The notes under the pieces were generated by a model that ran no database searches, was not told where the DNA came from, and worked only from the letters and a program-made list of their open reading frames with translations. Both the position numbers and the translations under genes were made by a program. A DNA stretch of 64,000 nt from Scenedesmus sp. ARA3 (Eukaryota; Chlorophyta; Chlorophyceae; Sphaeropleales; Scenedesmaceae), in NCBI GenBank assembly GCA_004335835.1, contig RWJK01001239.1, positions 109,930 to 173,929 on the forward strand, written 5' to 3'. Position 1 is the first letter of the stretch, and each line of letters begins with the position of its first letter. Shown here piece after piece: positions 1-10,087 of the stretch.

Positions 1-279
1 GCCCTGCTGCTGATCGACCAAGCAGATGCTGATTCAGCATCATTCTGGCAGCAGCACAACCCAGAAGCCTGGGCCATGGTGGAGGCGCATTACAGCAAGG
101 CAGCAGCAGCAGCAGCAGGCGCAGCAGCAGGTGGTGAGGTTGAACCGACTGCTTTTGTGTGTCAGAACTTCACTTGCCTGGCACCCACCAGCAGCGCTGA
201 GAAGCTGTACGAGCAGCTGTCAGCGCGGCCTGGGAAAGGAGCAGCAGGTGGGGTGAAGCTCACACCTGTGAAGCTTTAA
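1..279 (+). CDS. 3' terminal exon of a YyaL/SPATA20 (SSP411)-type thioredoxin-domain protein, partial
   Basis: The reading frame is open from base 1 and ends at TAA 277-279, so only the C-terminus lies in the window. The visible peptide has a helical stretch with FWQQHNPEAW, a short alanine run, then AFVCQNFTCLAP followed by KLYEQLS. The V-C-x-N-F-x-C-x-x-P pattern near the C-terminus is typical of the DUF255/thioredoxin plus six-hairpin-glycosidase-like family (YyaL, SPATA20), whose exact biochemical role is not settled. The thioredoxin-like N-terminus and the (alpha/alpha)6 part must lie to the left of the window. The 3' flank carries degraded copies of this same exon end, described separately. 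Identification is from the C-terminal motif alone, so it is fairly but not fully secure. Confidence 0.68.
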   Translation, partial: ALLLIDQADADSASFWQQHNPEAWAMVEAHYSKAAAAAAGAAAGGEVEPTAFVCQNFTCLAPTSSAEKLYEQLSARPGKGAAGGVKLTPVKL

Positions 280-1025
280 AAGCAGCTGGCGTGGTGCATT
301 GAAGTGCAGCCAGCTGTGACGTGTGGTTGCAACAAGTGGTGCTGAAGAAGCGTGGCTTGCATGCGACGAGCGGGTGCAGCTGTGGCTGCATGCCCTGACT
401 GGGCAACAACTGGGCGCTGACACCTACCAGCAGCGCTGGAAAGCTGTATGAGCAGCTGTCGGCAAGGCCTGGCAAGGGGGCAGCAGGCGGGGTGAAGCTG
501 ACACCAGGGTGAAGCTGTGAAGGGGCACAGTTGTTGACAATGTGATTGCATGTTGCATGTAAGCATGTCGAGGAAAGAAGTTCGAATGAAGTGACTGGTG
601 CAGTTGTGTTGAAAGAGTTGGATGGCAGCTGGCTAAGTTGTGTGGCGTGCGCAGCTGCCAGCGAGCCCGGGCAGGGCAGCAGCAGCTGGTGGCGGCGTGA
701 AGTTGGCGCCTGTACAGCTTTGAAGCGGGAGGCAGCTGTGCTAGACTGTTTGGAATGATCTCGTGTGCGACACCGTCCAGGATGAGCTTTGACAGTGCTG
801 TTTCCCAAAACACCGAGTGGCTTCAAGTTGTTGTTTGTCTCTCTGCGCAATGAGCCTGTCATTGGCTCCCCGCATGGCAAGGTTGCCTGTGCAACATGCA
901 CATTGTAGAGTGCGGCTGGGGGTGGTATGTTGCAACAGCAGCTGCAGCACGGCCAGGGAAGGGGGCAGCTGGTGGTGGGATGAAGCTGGCGCCCGTACAG
1001 CAGTGAAGCGAGAGGCACTGCTGGC
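190..1025 (+). repeat. four decaying tandem copies of the last-exon end of the YyaL-like gene
   Basis: The stretch 190-279 (encoding AEKLYEQLSARPGKG and the end of the protein) recurs at about 425-525, 655-725 and 930-1020. The second copy is nearly identical and keeps the same peptide up to the terminal lysine region; the third and fourth keep only the GGGGTGAAGCT-like core and flanks. Similarity falls with distance from the true exon. The copies lie in the 3' untranslated or intergenic part and have no convincing start of their own. Confidence 0.7.
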
Positions 1026-1992
1026 AGCTGTGCGTCGTGGTGGATTGAGTGCAGTGTCGGCGGCTGTGACTAGTGCTAAGAGCAGCTGCAGGCAGCAAGT
1101 GGTGCTGGAGTATCTTTCAGGTTGATCCAGGAGCAAACATTATGTTGTTGGGTTGCAGCTACTGAGCCAGGGCAGGGGTGCGCACCAGCATTCTTTCTGT
1201 AGTGACGTGCTTGGTGCAGTTGTTGCCGGCGAATCTACAGTCGATAGCATGCATGCAGGCTATTGCAATAATAACATGCCAATTGGTTGTGCGTGGGCAG
1301 TGTCACTGCCCAGTAGGCGTGCTCTGTGAGGCTTTGGCTGCGCCAGGATGGTGCACCAAACCAAACACCAAGGGCTCACATATTTAAACGAGAGCAGCAG
1401 CCGGCGCAGTTGTGGCATCATGCCGGGTAGCCTGCCTGCGCACGGCCTCTTGCAGTGTGCACTGCCTGCATATGCTGCAGCAGCAGGCTGGTGTTCCAGC
1501 CTCGCTGATACATAGTTGTGTTTTGTTTCCTTGCTGTCATACACAGGTTTTACACAGCAAACATGTCACCCAATTCACAGTCAAGCTGAGAATCACAGGT
1601 GATTTCAGCAGTCACCGGGTGTTCAGGCGTCACTGGGGTGACTGTTTCGGGCGCGCTCGCTCCAAGTAGGTCTCACAAAACATGGTAATAGCTATTGCAT
1701 ATCTTAAGAAGGCGCAAGACTGGCGTTCCACAACTAGTGTCAACCGTCAGAAACGCTGGCCAGAAATACCACTTGCACATCAGCTTGTCAGCTCGTCAGT
1801 GCATGGCAACAGCCGACGGCTGAACACTAAGGACTAAATCCTTCAGTTTAGACACTTTTTCATTTCTTAATTGTTATAGTCTGGTGTGTTTCGCCCTAGT
1901 GCACTCCCTGAACTTCTGCGGACGCTTTTCCGGAGCCGTGGCGGTGGCGAGACGGGTGAAGTTGTTTCACAGGTCGCAATAGTAACTATATC
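1026..1992. other. intergenic, upstream region of copy A
   Basis: No gene was recognised. Short open frames are present but lack recognisable motifs. The segment about 1905-1960 contains GAACTTCTGCGGAC, which is also found upstream of the other CS/membrane copies, so it probably contains the copy A promoter. Confidence 0.5.
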
Positions 1993-4756
1993 ATGCCAGA
2001 ACCAGCTGAAAGCGGGCTGCAGGAGCCGGAGCATGAGCTAGCAGTAGTGCAGCAGGTGCAGCAGGGCAGCGTCACAGCTGCAGGCACCAAAGCAAAGCTG
2101 ACAGTGAAGCTGCCAGGTGAGCTCGGTGGCTGCACATCCAAGCATCTTCTTACGTTTGAAGTCTTATAAATACATCAGGCTGCACCGGCAGCAGCAGTAC
2201 CAGCAGTAGCAGCAGCAGCAGCAGCACGACTGCTCACCCTGCGGACCTGTGATGTCTGCTGTGAAACTTCACCAAATCATTGAATGTACGCTGCTGCAGG
2301 CGTTGCTTCAGCCGATGACGTGCAAGTGCGCTGCACCAGCAGCAGCGTCAGCATTGCAGTACCAGACCGCTACATGCTGCAGCTGCCGCTGCCATTCCAA
2401 ATCAACGACCAGGCAGAGAGCGTCAAATTCAGCATCAGAAAGCAGCCACCTACCCTGACAGTCACTATGGCTGTCGAGAGCAGCATACCACAGCAACCAG
2501 CTCCGAGTGCGCCCGGCATGCAGCCATCAACTGCCGCAGCTGCCAGTGAAAGCAGCAGCACTGGCAGCCACAGCACGCCGCGGCAGCGTGGGCAGCAGCA
2601 GCAGCCTGCAGCAGCCAGCCAAAGCAGCGGCAGCACGCCTGCCACACAGCCCGCGCAGCTGGACATCACAACAGCGCTGGCCCAATGCGCAGCGAGGACA
2701 GGCGCGAGTGGCTGCTGCCAATAGCACTGGTTGTGAACTGGATGGAACACGGAGGGGCTTCTGAAGCGCTGCAAAGCCTGCTGTGGACGCTGTCTCTCTA
2801 CGACCTGCCAGAAGACGAGGACCCGCAGGAGGACCTGGTGCCGCTGACGCTGCGCAACCTGGTGCTGGCGCTGCTAGGCTTACTGCTGAGTACCAGCATG
2901 AGCCTGCTGGCGGCCGTGTACACGCTGGTGGGTGAATTTGTGCAGTTTGGTTGTTGTACACTTTGCATGTTCATCATCTAGTTGCTCACGTACATACGCA
3001 GTGCTGCAGTGCTGTGCTTGAGTTGTCCCATGATGACAGGCAAGCGTGTAACCCGCCGCCGCCTTGCAATGCGTGTTGTGCACCTGGGGCTCCTTTGCAT
3101 GCAAGGTGATGCTTCTAACATCAGCGTGTTGCGTCAGACCTGTTCAGAAGTGTCATGCTGTCTGTGCTGGTTGCATCTGAACGGAACACTCACAACTATA
3201 CATGGCACACACGTTGTGCTGCTGTATGCACTCATTGCTCACACCAAACGCATGCTTCTGCTGCTGCAGGGCTACAACATCACGCAGGGCTGTGCCTATG
3301 CATGTATGAAGGGCCCAGGCGCCAGCCGGCATCTCAAGCCAGCATACCTGCAGTACCTGAACACACTCAATGCCGACAACAGCGCAGCAGCCACAGCGCT
3401 GAAGCTTGTGCAGTGCTGCCTCGGGTACAGCACGCTGTGGCGGCTGCTGCAGCTGCTGCGCGTGAACCTGCTGCTGGCCTGGCTGTGGCGCAGCGTGCTG
3501 TGGCCGCTGCTGCTGGCTCTGGTGTGGAAGCCGCACATGATGACAACGGTGAGGCGCTAGCATGCTGTGCGGTTGGCAATGCTAGGTACATGTATGCAGC
3601 TACACATTGTGGCAAATGATCGCGCGGCTGCTGGTGACTGTGCTGCTGTGCTGGGCGTGGAGCAGCGTGCTGTGGCCGGTGCTGCTGGCGCTGGTGTGGA
3701 AGCCGCGCATGATGACAACGGTGAGGCACTAGCATGATGTGCGGTTAGCAATGCTAGGCACATATTAGGCACATGTTAGGCACATATTAGGCACATGTTA
3801 AGCATGCTGGGCACATGTATCTAGCTACACGCTGTGGCGGCTGGTCAAACGGCGGCTGCTGACTGTGCTGCTGTGCTGGGTGTGGTGTAATGTGCTGGTG
3901 CCCTTTCTGCTGGAACTGCTCTGGAAGCTAAGCATTTGTGACAATGGTGAGGCCAACGATGGAATGCATGCACAAACATTCAGTTGTGTACTGTGCGGCT
4001 CGCCACACCACACTCACGCGCATCTTCTCCCCGCATTGCACGCTGCGCCGCAGGTGCTGTTTGTGGTATTAGAGACGGCGTGCTGTGGGTTGCTGCCGCC
4101 GGAGCCCCACTCAGCACTCCCTGACTTTAGCATCTTGTTCGACAGCCTCGTCACACACGTGCTGGTAGGTGCAGTGAGCCGGCGGCTGGGTGCAAAAGCA
4201 TAGCAAATCTTTGTCCTCTGACCTGGCATTCACCCTGTTGTGGCTCGTACCTGCGGAACTCATGGGAGACAAACTTTTAGCAAGTTTGGGTGGGGGCGCG
4301 GTTGTGTCTCATATTGGGGGTGTGAAGACGTGAAAGTCCAGTTCATCGAAGATGCAGCCAGGACCAACATGTAACTATCCTCTCCACTCCGGCTGTGTCT
4401 GTTTCTGCCTGCAGATCCTGGTGATGGGTGGCGGCTGGCTGACAGTCGCTGTACTGCTGACAGCCGTGACTTTCATGCTGCCGCGGCTGCCAAAGCATGA
4501 GCTCTGGCCACATTTCAGCGAGTGGGTTGCTGCTGTGCTCACAGCCATGAGCTTCATCGCTCCACTGTGGCCGCATTGGTGGCAGCGCTTGCTGGCATAC
4601 GGATGGCTGGCGTGGTTTGCCTTCGACTGGGTTCCCAGGATGCTGCGGTTCTTCAGCGCACAGCGCATGCAGCGGGCTTGGAGGGCACATGTAAACAGCC
4701 AGCTGCATTGGAGCTCTGCAACAGTGGCAGCGGCATTGCGGGCACAGTTTGAGTAG
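1993..4756 (+). CDS. CS/PIH1-like domain membrane protein, copy A (frame interrupted in exon 2)
   Basis: Exons read as 1993-2116, 2300-2927, 3270-3548, 4054-4164 and 4415-4756 (TAG). Exons 1-2 encode an acidic start (MPEPAESG) and a beta-rich domain with LTVKLPG, DDVQVRCTSSSVSIAVP and YMLQLPLPF, which resembles the C-terminal CS/HSP20-like half of PIH1 proteins. A Ser/Gln/Ala-rich linker follows, then a conserved part with EDRREWLLP and LLWTLSLYDLP. Exons 2, 3 and 5 contain hydrophobic helices (LRNLVLALLGLLL, LLRVNLLLAWLW, GGGWLTVAVLLTAV), so a multi-pass membrane protein is predicted. Relative to copy B there is a net 10-base loss just before the EDRREW block (about 2675-2690); it shifts the frame and the upstream frame ends at TAG 2722-2724. 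The fault could be real, an assembly error, or removed by splicing I cannot see. I do not recognise the family as a whole. Confidence 0.55.
3270..3960 (+). repeat. three copies of the 3' edge of copy A exon 3
   Basis: The exon 3 end (LLLALVWKPHMMTT then GTGAGG) is repeated at about 3625-3730 (LLALVWKPRMMTT then GTGAGG) and, more diverged, at about 3835-3955 (LLELLWKLSICDN then GTGAGG). Each copy ends in a usable GT donor. Between the second and third copies, at about 3755-3815, lies a short minisatellite of a TTAGGCACAT-like unit. Confidence 0.75.
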
Positions 4757-4935
4757 CATGGTGGTGCATTCCGTGTGCTTGGGTACTGCTGGCCGCATAC
4801 ACAGCGTGACGGGGTGTGGCTGTTTCCTCAACAGCCGGCTGCAAAGCGACAGCATTCGGCTGCAACGTGACAGCAGCCTTGGCAGTTTGCAGGGGCTGTC
4901 AGCAGGTGCGCAGCAATGCAGAACACTTACATGCA

Positions 4936-4967
<32 letters not shown>

Positions 4968-5594
4968 CGCAGCAGCAAGAAGAGCGGCAGACAGCAGGAT
5001 ACCTGATGCTGCGCGCTGAGCAGCTCAGCAAAGTGAGGGAGGGTTTGTACATGCGGGTCCTGGCACCTTGATAAGATGATTTTGAACAGTTTCAGCCACA
5101 ACGGGCGCTGAAGCTCCTTGCCCGGGAGTCACATGGTGTTGTGGTTGGCAAGCGCAGTGCCCAGGCAGTACGGCAGCAGCTGTAGCGAGCCTGAGCCCAT
5201 CACACGGTTTATGCGGAGCTGATGTTGGTTCAGGTGGGCATTGTGGGTGCACCACATTTGAGCAGCAGGTGCAGCGGTGCAATATATGCGGCAGATTAGG
5301 CAGCGACTTGATGCGAGTGTTAGCGCTGCCATAGCTGTGGGCAGGATAGGCACTGAACACATAACCGTACAAGCAATGGCGTGGTTGCTTGGCCGAGATC
5401 AAACATATGCGCTGCGCACTGTTGCTATATGGCTGCAAGCTGCATCCAGTTCTGGAATCATCCTTTGCTTGGCGTGTTGCTGTGAACTGCAGCAGGCAAG
5501 TATGCACTGCCCAGCATGATCATCAGGTCTCAAGCTGGACATATCACGTGCTAGCTGATGTATGCCTGCCTTGCCCGCCATTGCTGTGCTGCAG
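4757..5594 (+). other. downstream spacer of copy A with decayed coding remnant
   Basis: This 0.8 kb spacer holds a CAG run (about 4940-4975) and, near 5205-5242, a remnant readable as VYAELMLVQ followed by GTGGGC. It matches the TSVYAELDxAQ-like element found at the same relative place after copies B, C and D, but here it is frame-broken. No intact gene was seen. Confidence 0.45.
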
Positions 5595-5690
5595 GGGAAG
5601 GAGCGGCGCAGCAACCTGCCACTGACACAGCAGAAGCGGCACGACCTGTACGAGCTACTGGACAAGAGCAGCAGCAGCGCGCAGCAATAG
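5595..5690 (+). pseudogene. detached copy of the nitrilase terminal exon
   Basis: After a CAG acceptor the sequence reads [20 protein letters not shown] and ends LLDKSSSSAQQ at TAG 5688-5690. This is the C-terminal exon of nitrilase/omega-amidase proteins (compare the true exon at 38533-38628), but no nitrilase body lies upstream. It is 0.84 kb downstream of copy A. Whether it is spliced to copy A is unknown. Confidence 0.7.
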
Positions 5691-6464
5691 CAGGGTTGGC
5701 GTAGCACTTGTGCTGCAGTTGCACAAGCTTGCACTTCAGTAGGGTGCGTAGCATTAAGGTGGCTTTAATGCAGCTGGCAAGCTGCAGCACATGTTGACTG
5801 CAGTCGACCGGCAGTTGTAGGGTTACATACCAGATCAGGCGCCATCACCTGCAGCATCGAGCGCTGCTGTAAAACCATGCTCCAACAACAGTGTCGAGCT
5901 CTACAAGTGGATAACCTTTGCAACACCCAACAAGCAGAATGTGTGAGGAGACAGCATCGCAGTGCTTTACACATGCATATGCAACCCCATGAACCATGCA
6001 CCTTCAGGTAACCAACAAGTCCAGGCATGACAGCTTTGCGGCAGCTGTTCAAGCACTACAAGTGGAGTTTACACACAATGCTGGGCTACCTTGGTGCACT
6101 CGCAGTCATACAATCATCTGTTCGTTGAACGTGCTGCAAGGCCCAAAAATAGGGCCTCCAGTGCACCATCCTGCTACGCATGCTGCTGGCATGGCAGCAC
6201 AAATATGGGTTACTGTGCATAGTCAGGTGACTAGTACGCCGTACTAGTTAGTAACACCACACCCCACATTTCCCTTACACGCAGCACAACCCACATCCCC
6301 CTACGTGCAGCAGCAGACATAACTGAATTGCAGGCATATGGCATTCAAATAGATACAGTTGCGCAACATCGCATATGCATAACATACATTGCAAATCATA
6401 TGCGCACAGTCCTGCTCATCGCATGCAGCTGCAGCTGCAAGCCTGCGCCGCATGCACTGTGCTT
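5691..6464. other. intergenic, nothing recognised
   Basis: I see no gene, RNA or structured repeat here. Open frames are short and without motif. Confidence 0.4.
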
Positions 6465-9400
6465 GGCAAGCGTGCAGGCGGCTGTATGGTGCAAGTGATC
6501 CAGTAGAAGCAGTGCTCTGGAGTGCAGTGCTGCACACGCGCTGCTATGATGCTCACCCCATCCAATGCAGGCAACACATGCACACATGCATGACAAACAC
6601 ATGCAGCTAACACAAGAGAATGGCTCACAACTGACGGCTGCCACATCAACATGCCATACCTGAGTACCAAGCCACAATTCTAGGTCATGCAGTTAGCTGC
6701 AGCAGCATGTCAAACGGCAGGATAAAGAACAGATCCCGATAACATGGCATGGACGCCCTGTAGAACTACTATATTGACGCTGTCCCCTGTGGCCGTAGGC
6801 CAGCATGGTAGTTGCATCTTGCCGCTAAAAGAGTCAGTACGTGTCAAACATGCAGGGTCAGCAAAAGAAAGTCTCACAGCATGCAGATGTAACATCAGGC
6901 AGCTGCATGCAGCCCTGCATAGGGCTCACGAAAACCAGCCTCATTGACCCATCAAGCTCGGCGCATCTGCTGCTTGCATGATGCATCAAGAAGCTGCAGC
7001 TGCAGCTGCATCGCGATCAATACATCTTCAGCTGTAACAAGTCCTGCATATGCATGTCGCCTGAGTGCTACCAACACATCTCCTGATCCTCAATGTGGCT
7101 GCAACAGAATGCTGCGCAGCAGCACGTGTAAGGTGCAGCTACTTCAACACAAGCACAGCAGCAGGTGTAGTGCAGTCACAGGTGGTGTGTTCCAGCAGCC
7201 TTTTCCTGTGGCCCTCAACCAGCAGGCCACTGCTGGCCACCGCCATCCTCGTTACGCTGCATGTGCCGACACTGCTGCCGAACAGATCATCCAAGTGCAG
7301 CAAGTGCAGCCTTTGCCAATCCTCCAATCCACTACACAGTCTGTATGTTGCAGGTTGCTGACACTAGTGGGTAATCCCCAGCAACGCATGCAGCTGCCAT
7401 CTCATTCACCCGCAACATCGACCAAGCAGTAAAAGCATACGCATTTGTGATGTGTGGTTTGCTCCAGTGTGTCTCAAACCTCCAAAGAAAAAGCCCTCTG
7501 CACTCAACATATGTCGTGCTGTGATTGTCACATCAAGAGTCGAAACCGACCTCTGCCCCCGTGAAGGGTGTTGCCATCACAGCACCACACGCCTAACAAG
7601 CGTGCAGGCGGCTGTATGGTGCAAGTGATCCAGTAGAAGCAGTGCTTTTGAGTGCAGTGCTGCACACGCGCTGCTACGATGCAGACCCCATCCGAGGCAA
7701 TGCATGCACACATGCATGGCAAACGCATGCAGGCTAACATCAGCGAATGGCTCACAACTGACAGCCGGCAGCCGCATCAATATGCAGCTGCAGGACCTGC
7801 GTATGAAACCACAATTCTAGTTCATGCAGTTTGAAACAACAGCACGTCCTCAAACAACAGGCCAAAGACAGATCCCAAATGGCACGGACGCCAGTAGTAC
7901 TACTATGTTGATGCTGCTGCATGCGGCCGCAGGCGAGCATGGTGGTTGCAAACTGCCGCTCAGAAGCTTCAGCACGCTTCAAACATGCTGGGCGGCATAG
8001 CAAACCGCACAGCATCCAGATGTAACATCACGCAACTGCAGGGCTCACCAAAACAACCTCGTGTACGGCGCATGTGCTCCATCAGAAGCAGTGCTTCGGA
8101 GTGCAGTGCCGCACACCCGATGCTGTGATGTCCATCGCAGCCAATCATGCATGACAAACACACGACGGCTGACACACGTGAATTGCTCCTAAATGACAGC
8201 CTGCAGCCACATCCACGTACAGGCCCTGCGTGTCAAACCGCAGTCCTAGGCCATGCAGTCAACTGCAGTAGGATAACCCGAAACAACAAGCCAAAGAACA
8301 GATCCAAAATGGCGCAAAGCAGTTATGCTGTCACATGTGGCCACAGAGCCCGCATGGCAGTCGCATGCTGCCGCAAAAACAGGTCCCGGCACACGCCAAG
8401 CATGCTGGGCAGCATCAGCCAACATAACAGCATCCAGATGTAACATCAGGCAACTGCAGCTCTCACCCAAAACAACCTCGCGTATGGCGCGTGTGCTCCA
8501 TCTGAAGCAGTGCTCCGGAGTGCAGTGCCGCACATACAATGCTGGGATGCCTGTTGCAGCCGATCATGCATGACAAACCCATGACGGCTGACACGTGCGA
8601 AAAGCTCCCACTGACAGCCTGCAGCCACATCCAGGTGCAGGCCCTGCGTGTCAAACCGCAGTTCTAGGTCATGCAGTCAGCTGCAGCAGAATATCCCGAA
8701 ACAACAAGTCAAAGAACAGATCCTAAAACGGCACGAATGCCAGTAGCAATGCTGTTGTCTCATGCGGCCACAGAGCCCGCATAGCAGTCGCATGCTACCG
8801 CAAAAAGGTTTCAGCACACGCCAAGCATGCTGGACAGCATAAGCCAACAGCACAGCGTCCAGATGCAACATCAAACAGCCGCAGGGCTCACAAGAAACAA
8901 ACGCGTTTGCTGTCAAGCTGCCGCATTGGCCGCATGCATGATGCAGCAAGAAGCTGCAGCTGCAGCTCCGTTGCATGTCAGCCAATCCGTTGCAACAAAT
9001 CCTGCATACGCCATTACGACTGAAAATCTCCAACACATCATGGATCCTCAACAAGGCTGCAACGGGATGCTGCGCAGCCCCATATAACTGGCAAAAACTG
9101 GTGAAACTAGTTCAAAACAACCACAACAGCAGGTGCACAATACTCACACAGGTGCTGTTTGCCCAGGAGCCTTCTCCCAGAGCCCTCAACCAGCAAACCA
9201 ATGCTTGGCACCACCTTCCATCATGCACTGCATGTGCAAACACTGCTGCCAAACATATACTCCAAGTGCAGGCTTCGCCAATTATTGGATCTACTCAACA
9301 GTTTGTATGTTGCAGGTTGCTGCACCGGTTAGGCTCCAGCACTATATCCCTTGCAACAAATGCAGCTGCTGCCTCAATCACCTACGGCATCCCACAAAAG

Positions 9401-9560
9401 ATGCAAATAGCACGTACTTTGCGGCGCTTTTTGTCCACGCCTCCACCAAATAACCTCAACGCCAGTCATGCCTGCTCAAAACCTTTGCCACTCAACAGCT
9501 GTGGCGCTGTGATCGTCCGTCAAAAATTCACCCGCACCCTCTGATTCCTGTGAAGGGTGT
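6465..9560. repeat. higher-order tandem repeat field (X-Y-Z, X-Y, X-Y, X-Y-Z)
   Basis: Block X begins near GTGCAGGCGGCTGTATGG or its derivative GTGCTCCATC.GAAGCAGTGC and occurs at about 6465, 7597, 8075 and 8500. Block Y, ending near CCAGATGTAACATCA, ends at about 6900, 8025, 8450 and 8870. Block Z (about 0.5 kb, starting near GCATGATGCA.CAAGAAGC) occurs at about 6970-7575 and 8930-9560. The order is therefore XYZ-XY-XY-XYZ, with an XY period of about 430 bp. All frames are interrupted, so coding function is unlikely at present. Confidence 0.65.
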
Positions 9561-9659
9561 TGCAAGTGCGTTCGCCCGTCCCGCATCGCAAACTGCCAGA
9601 TGTTGCTGCCATTGTCATGGCATACTAGCTGCTGGACTACGTAGGTATACCTGAACCAC

Positions 9660-9830
9660 ACACATGCTGATTGCTGGGTACTGCCTCACATGCTGTACTG
9701 TTTCACATGCTGTACTGCCTCACATGATGTACTGCCTTACCTACTGTGCTGACATACATGTTGTACTGCCTCACATGCTGAGCTGCCTCATATGCTGTAC
9801 AGCCTCACAGGCTGTACTTGATGCCTGGCA
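9660..9830. repeat. about 17-bp minisatellite
   Basis: A unit close to CCTCACATGCTGTACTG is repeated about nine times with substitutions and small spacers. It lies 3' of the Pls-like gene and has no coding support. Confidence 0.7.
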
Positions 9831-10087
9831 GCGCTGGGCTAGCAGGCACGCCTGCCCAGCTGGCGCCACGCGGCACTGTCTCACCCTTCATCACCTGCAG
9901 GTCAGATACAACAGCACAGCAGTGTGAGTGCAGCCCGGCATACCACATGTTTTACAGCGGTTGGCCTGCGCCAGGGAAGTTTACTCCAACGCCTGATAAG
10001 CCACCAGTTAGATATGGACTACCGGATCAGTGGTTGTCCGTAAGCAGGACGTGCTGCTGAAGCTGGCAGCACAGCAGAATGTCTCGT

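Noticed and set aside
260..1018. Long minus-strand open frame of 252 codons
   Set aside because: It is the reverse of the duplicated YyaL-like exon ends; composition follows the repeats and no domain is visible.
7065..7361. Hydrophobic plus-strand frame (LLATAILVTLHVP) in repeat block Z as a CS/membrane relative
   Set aside because: Resemblance is limited to a generic hydrophobic stretch and the sister Z block does not keep it.
9660..9830. CRISPR array
   Set aside because: The repeats are contiguous and diverged, without uniform spacers, in a eukaryotic context.
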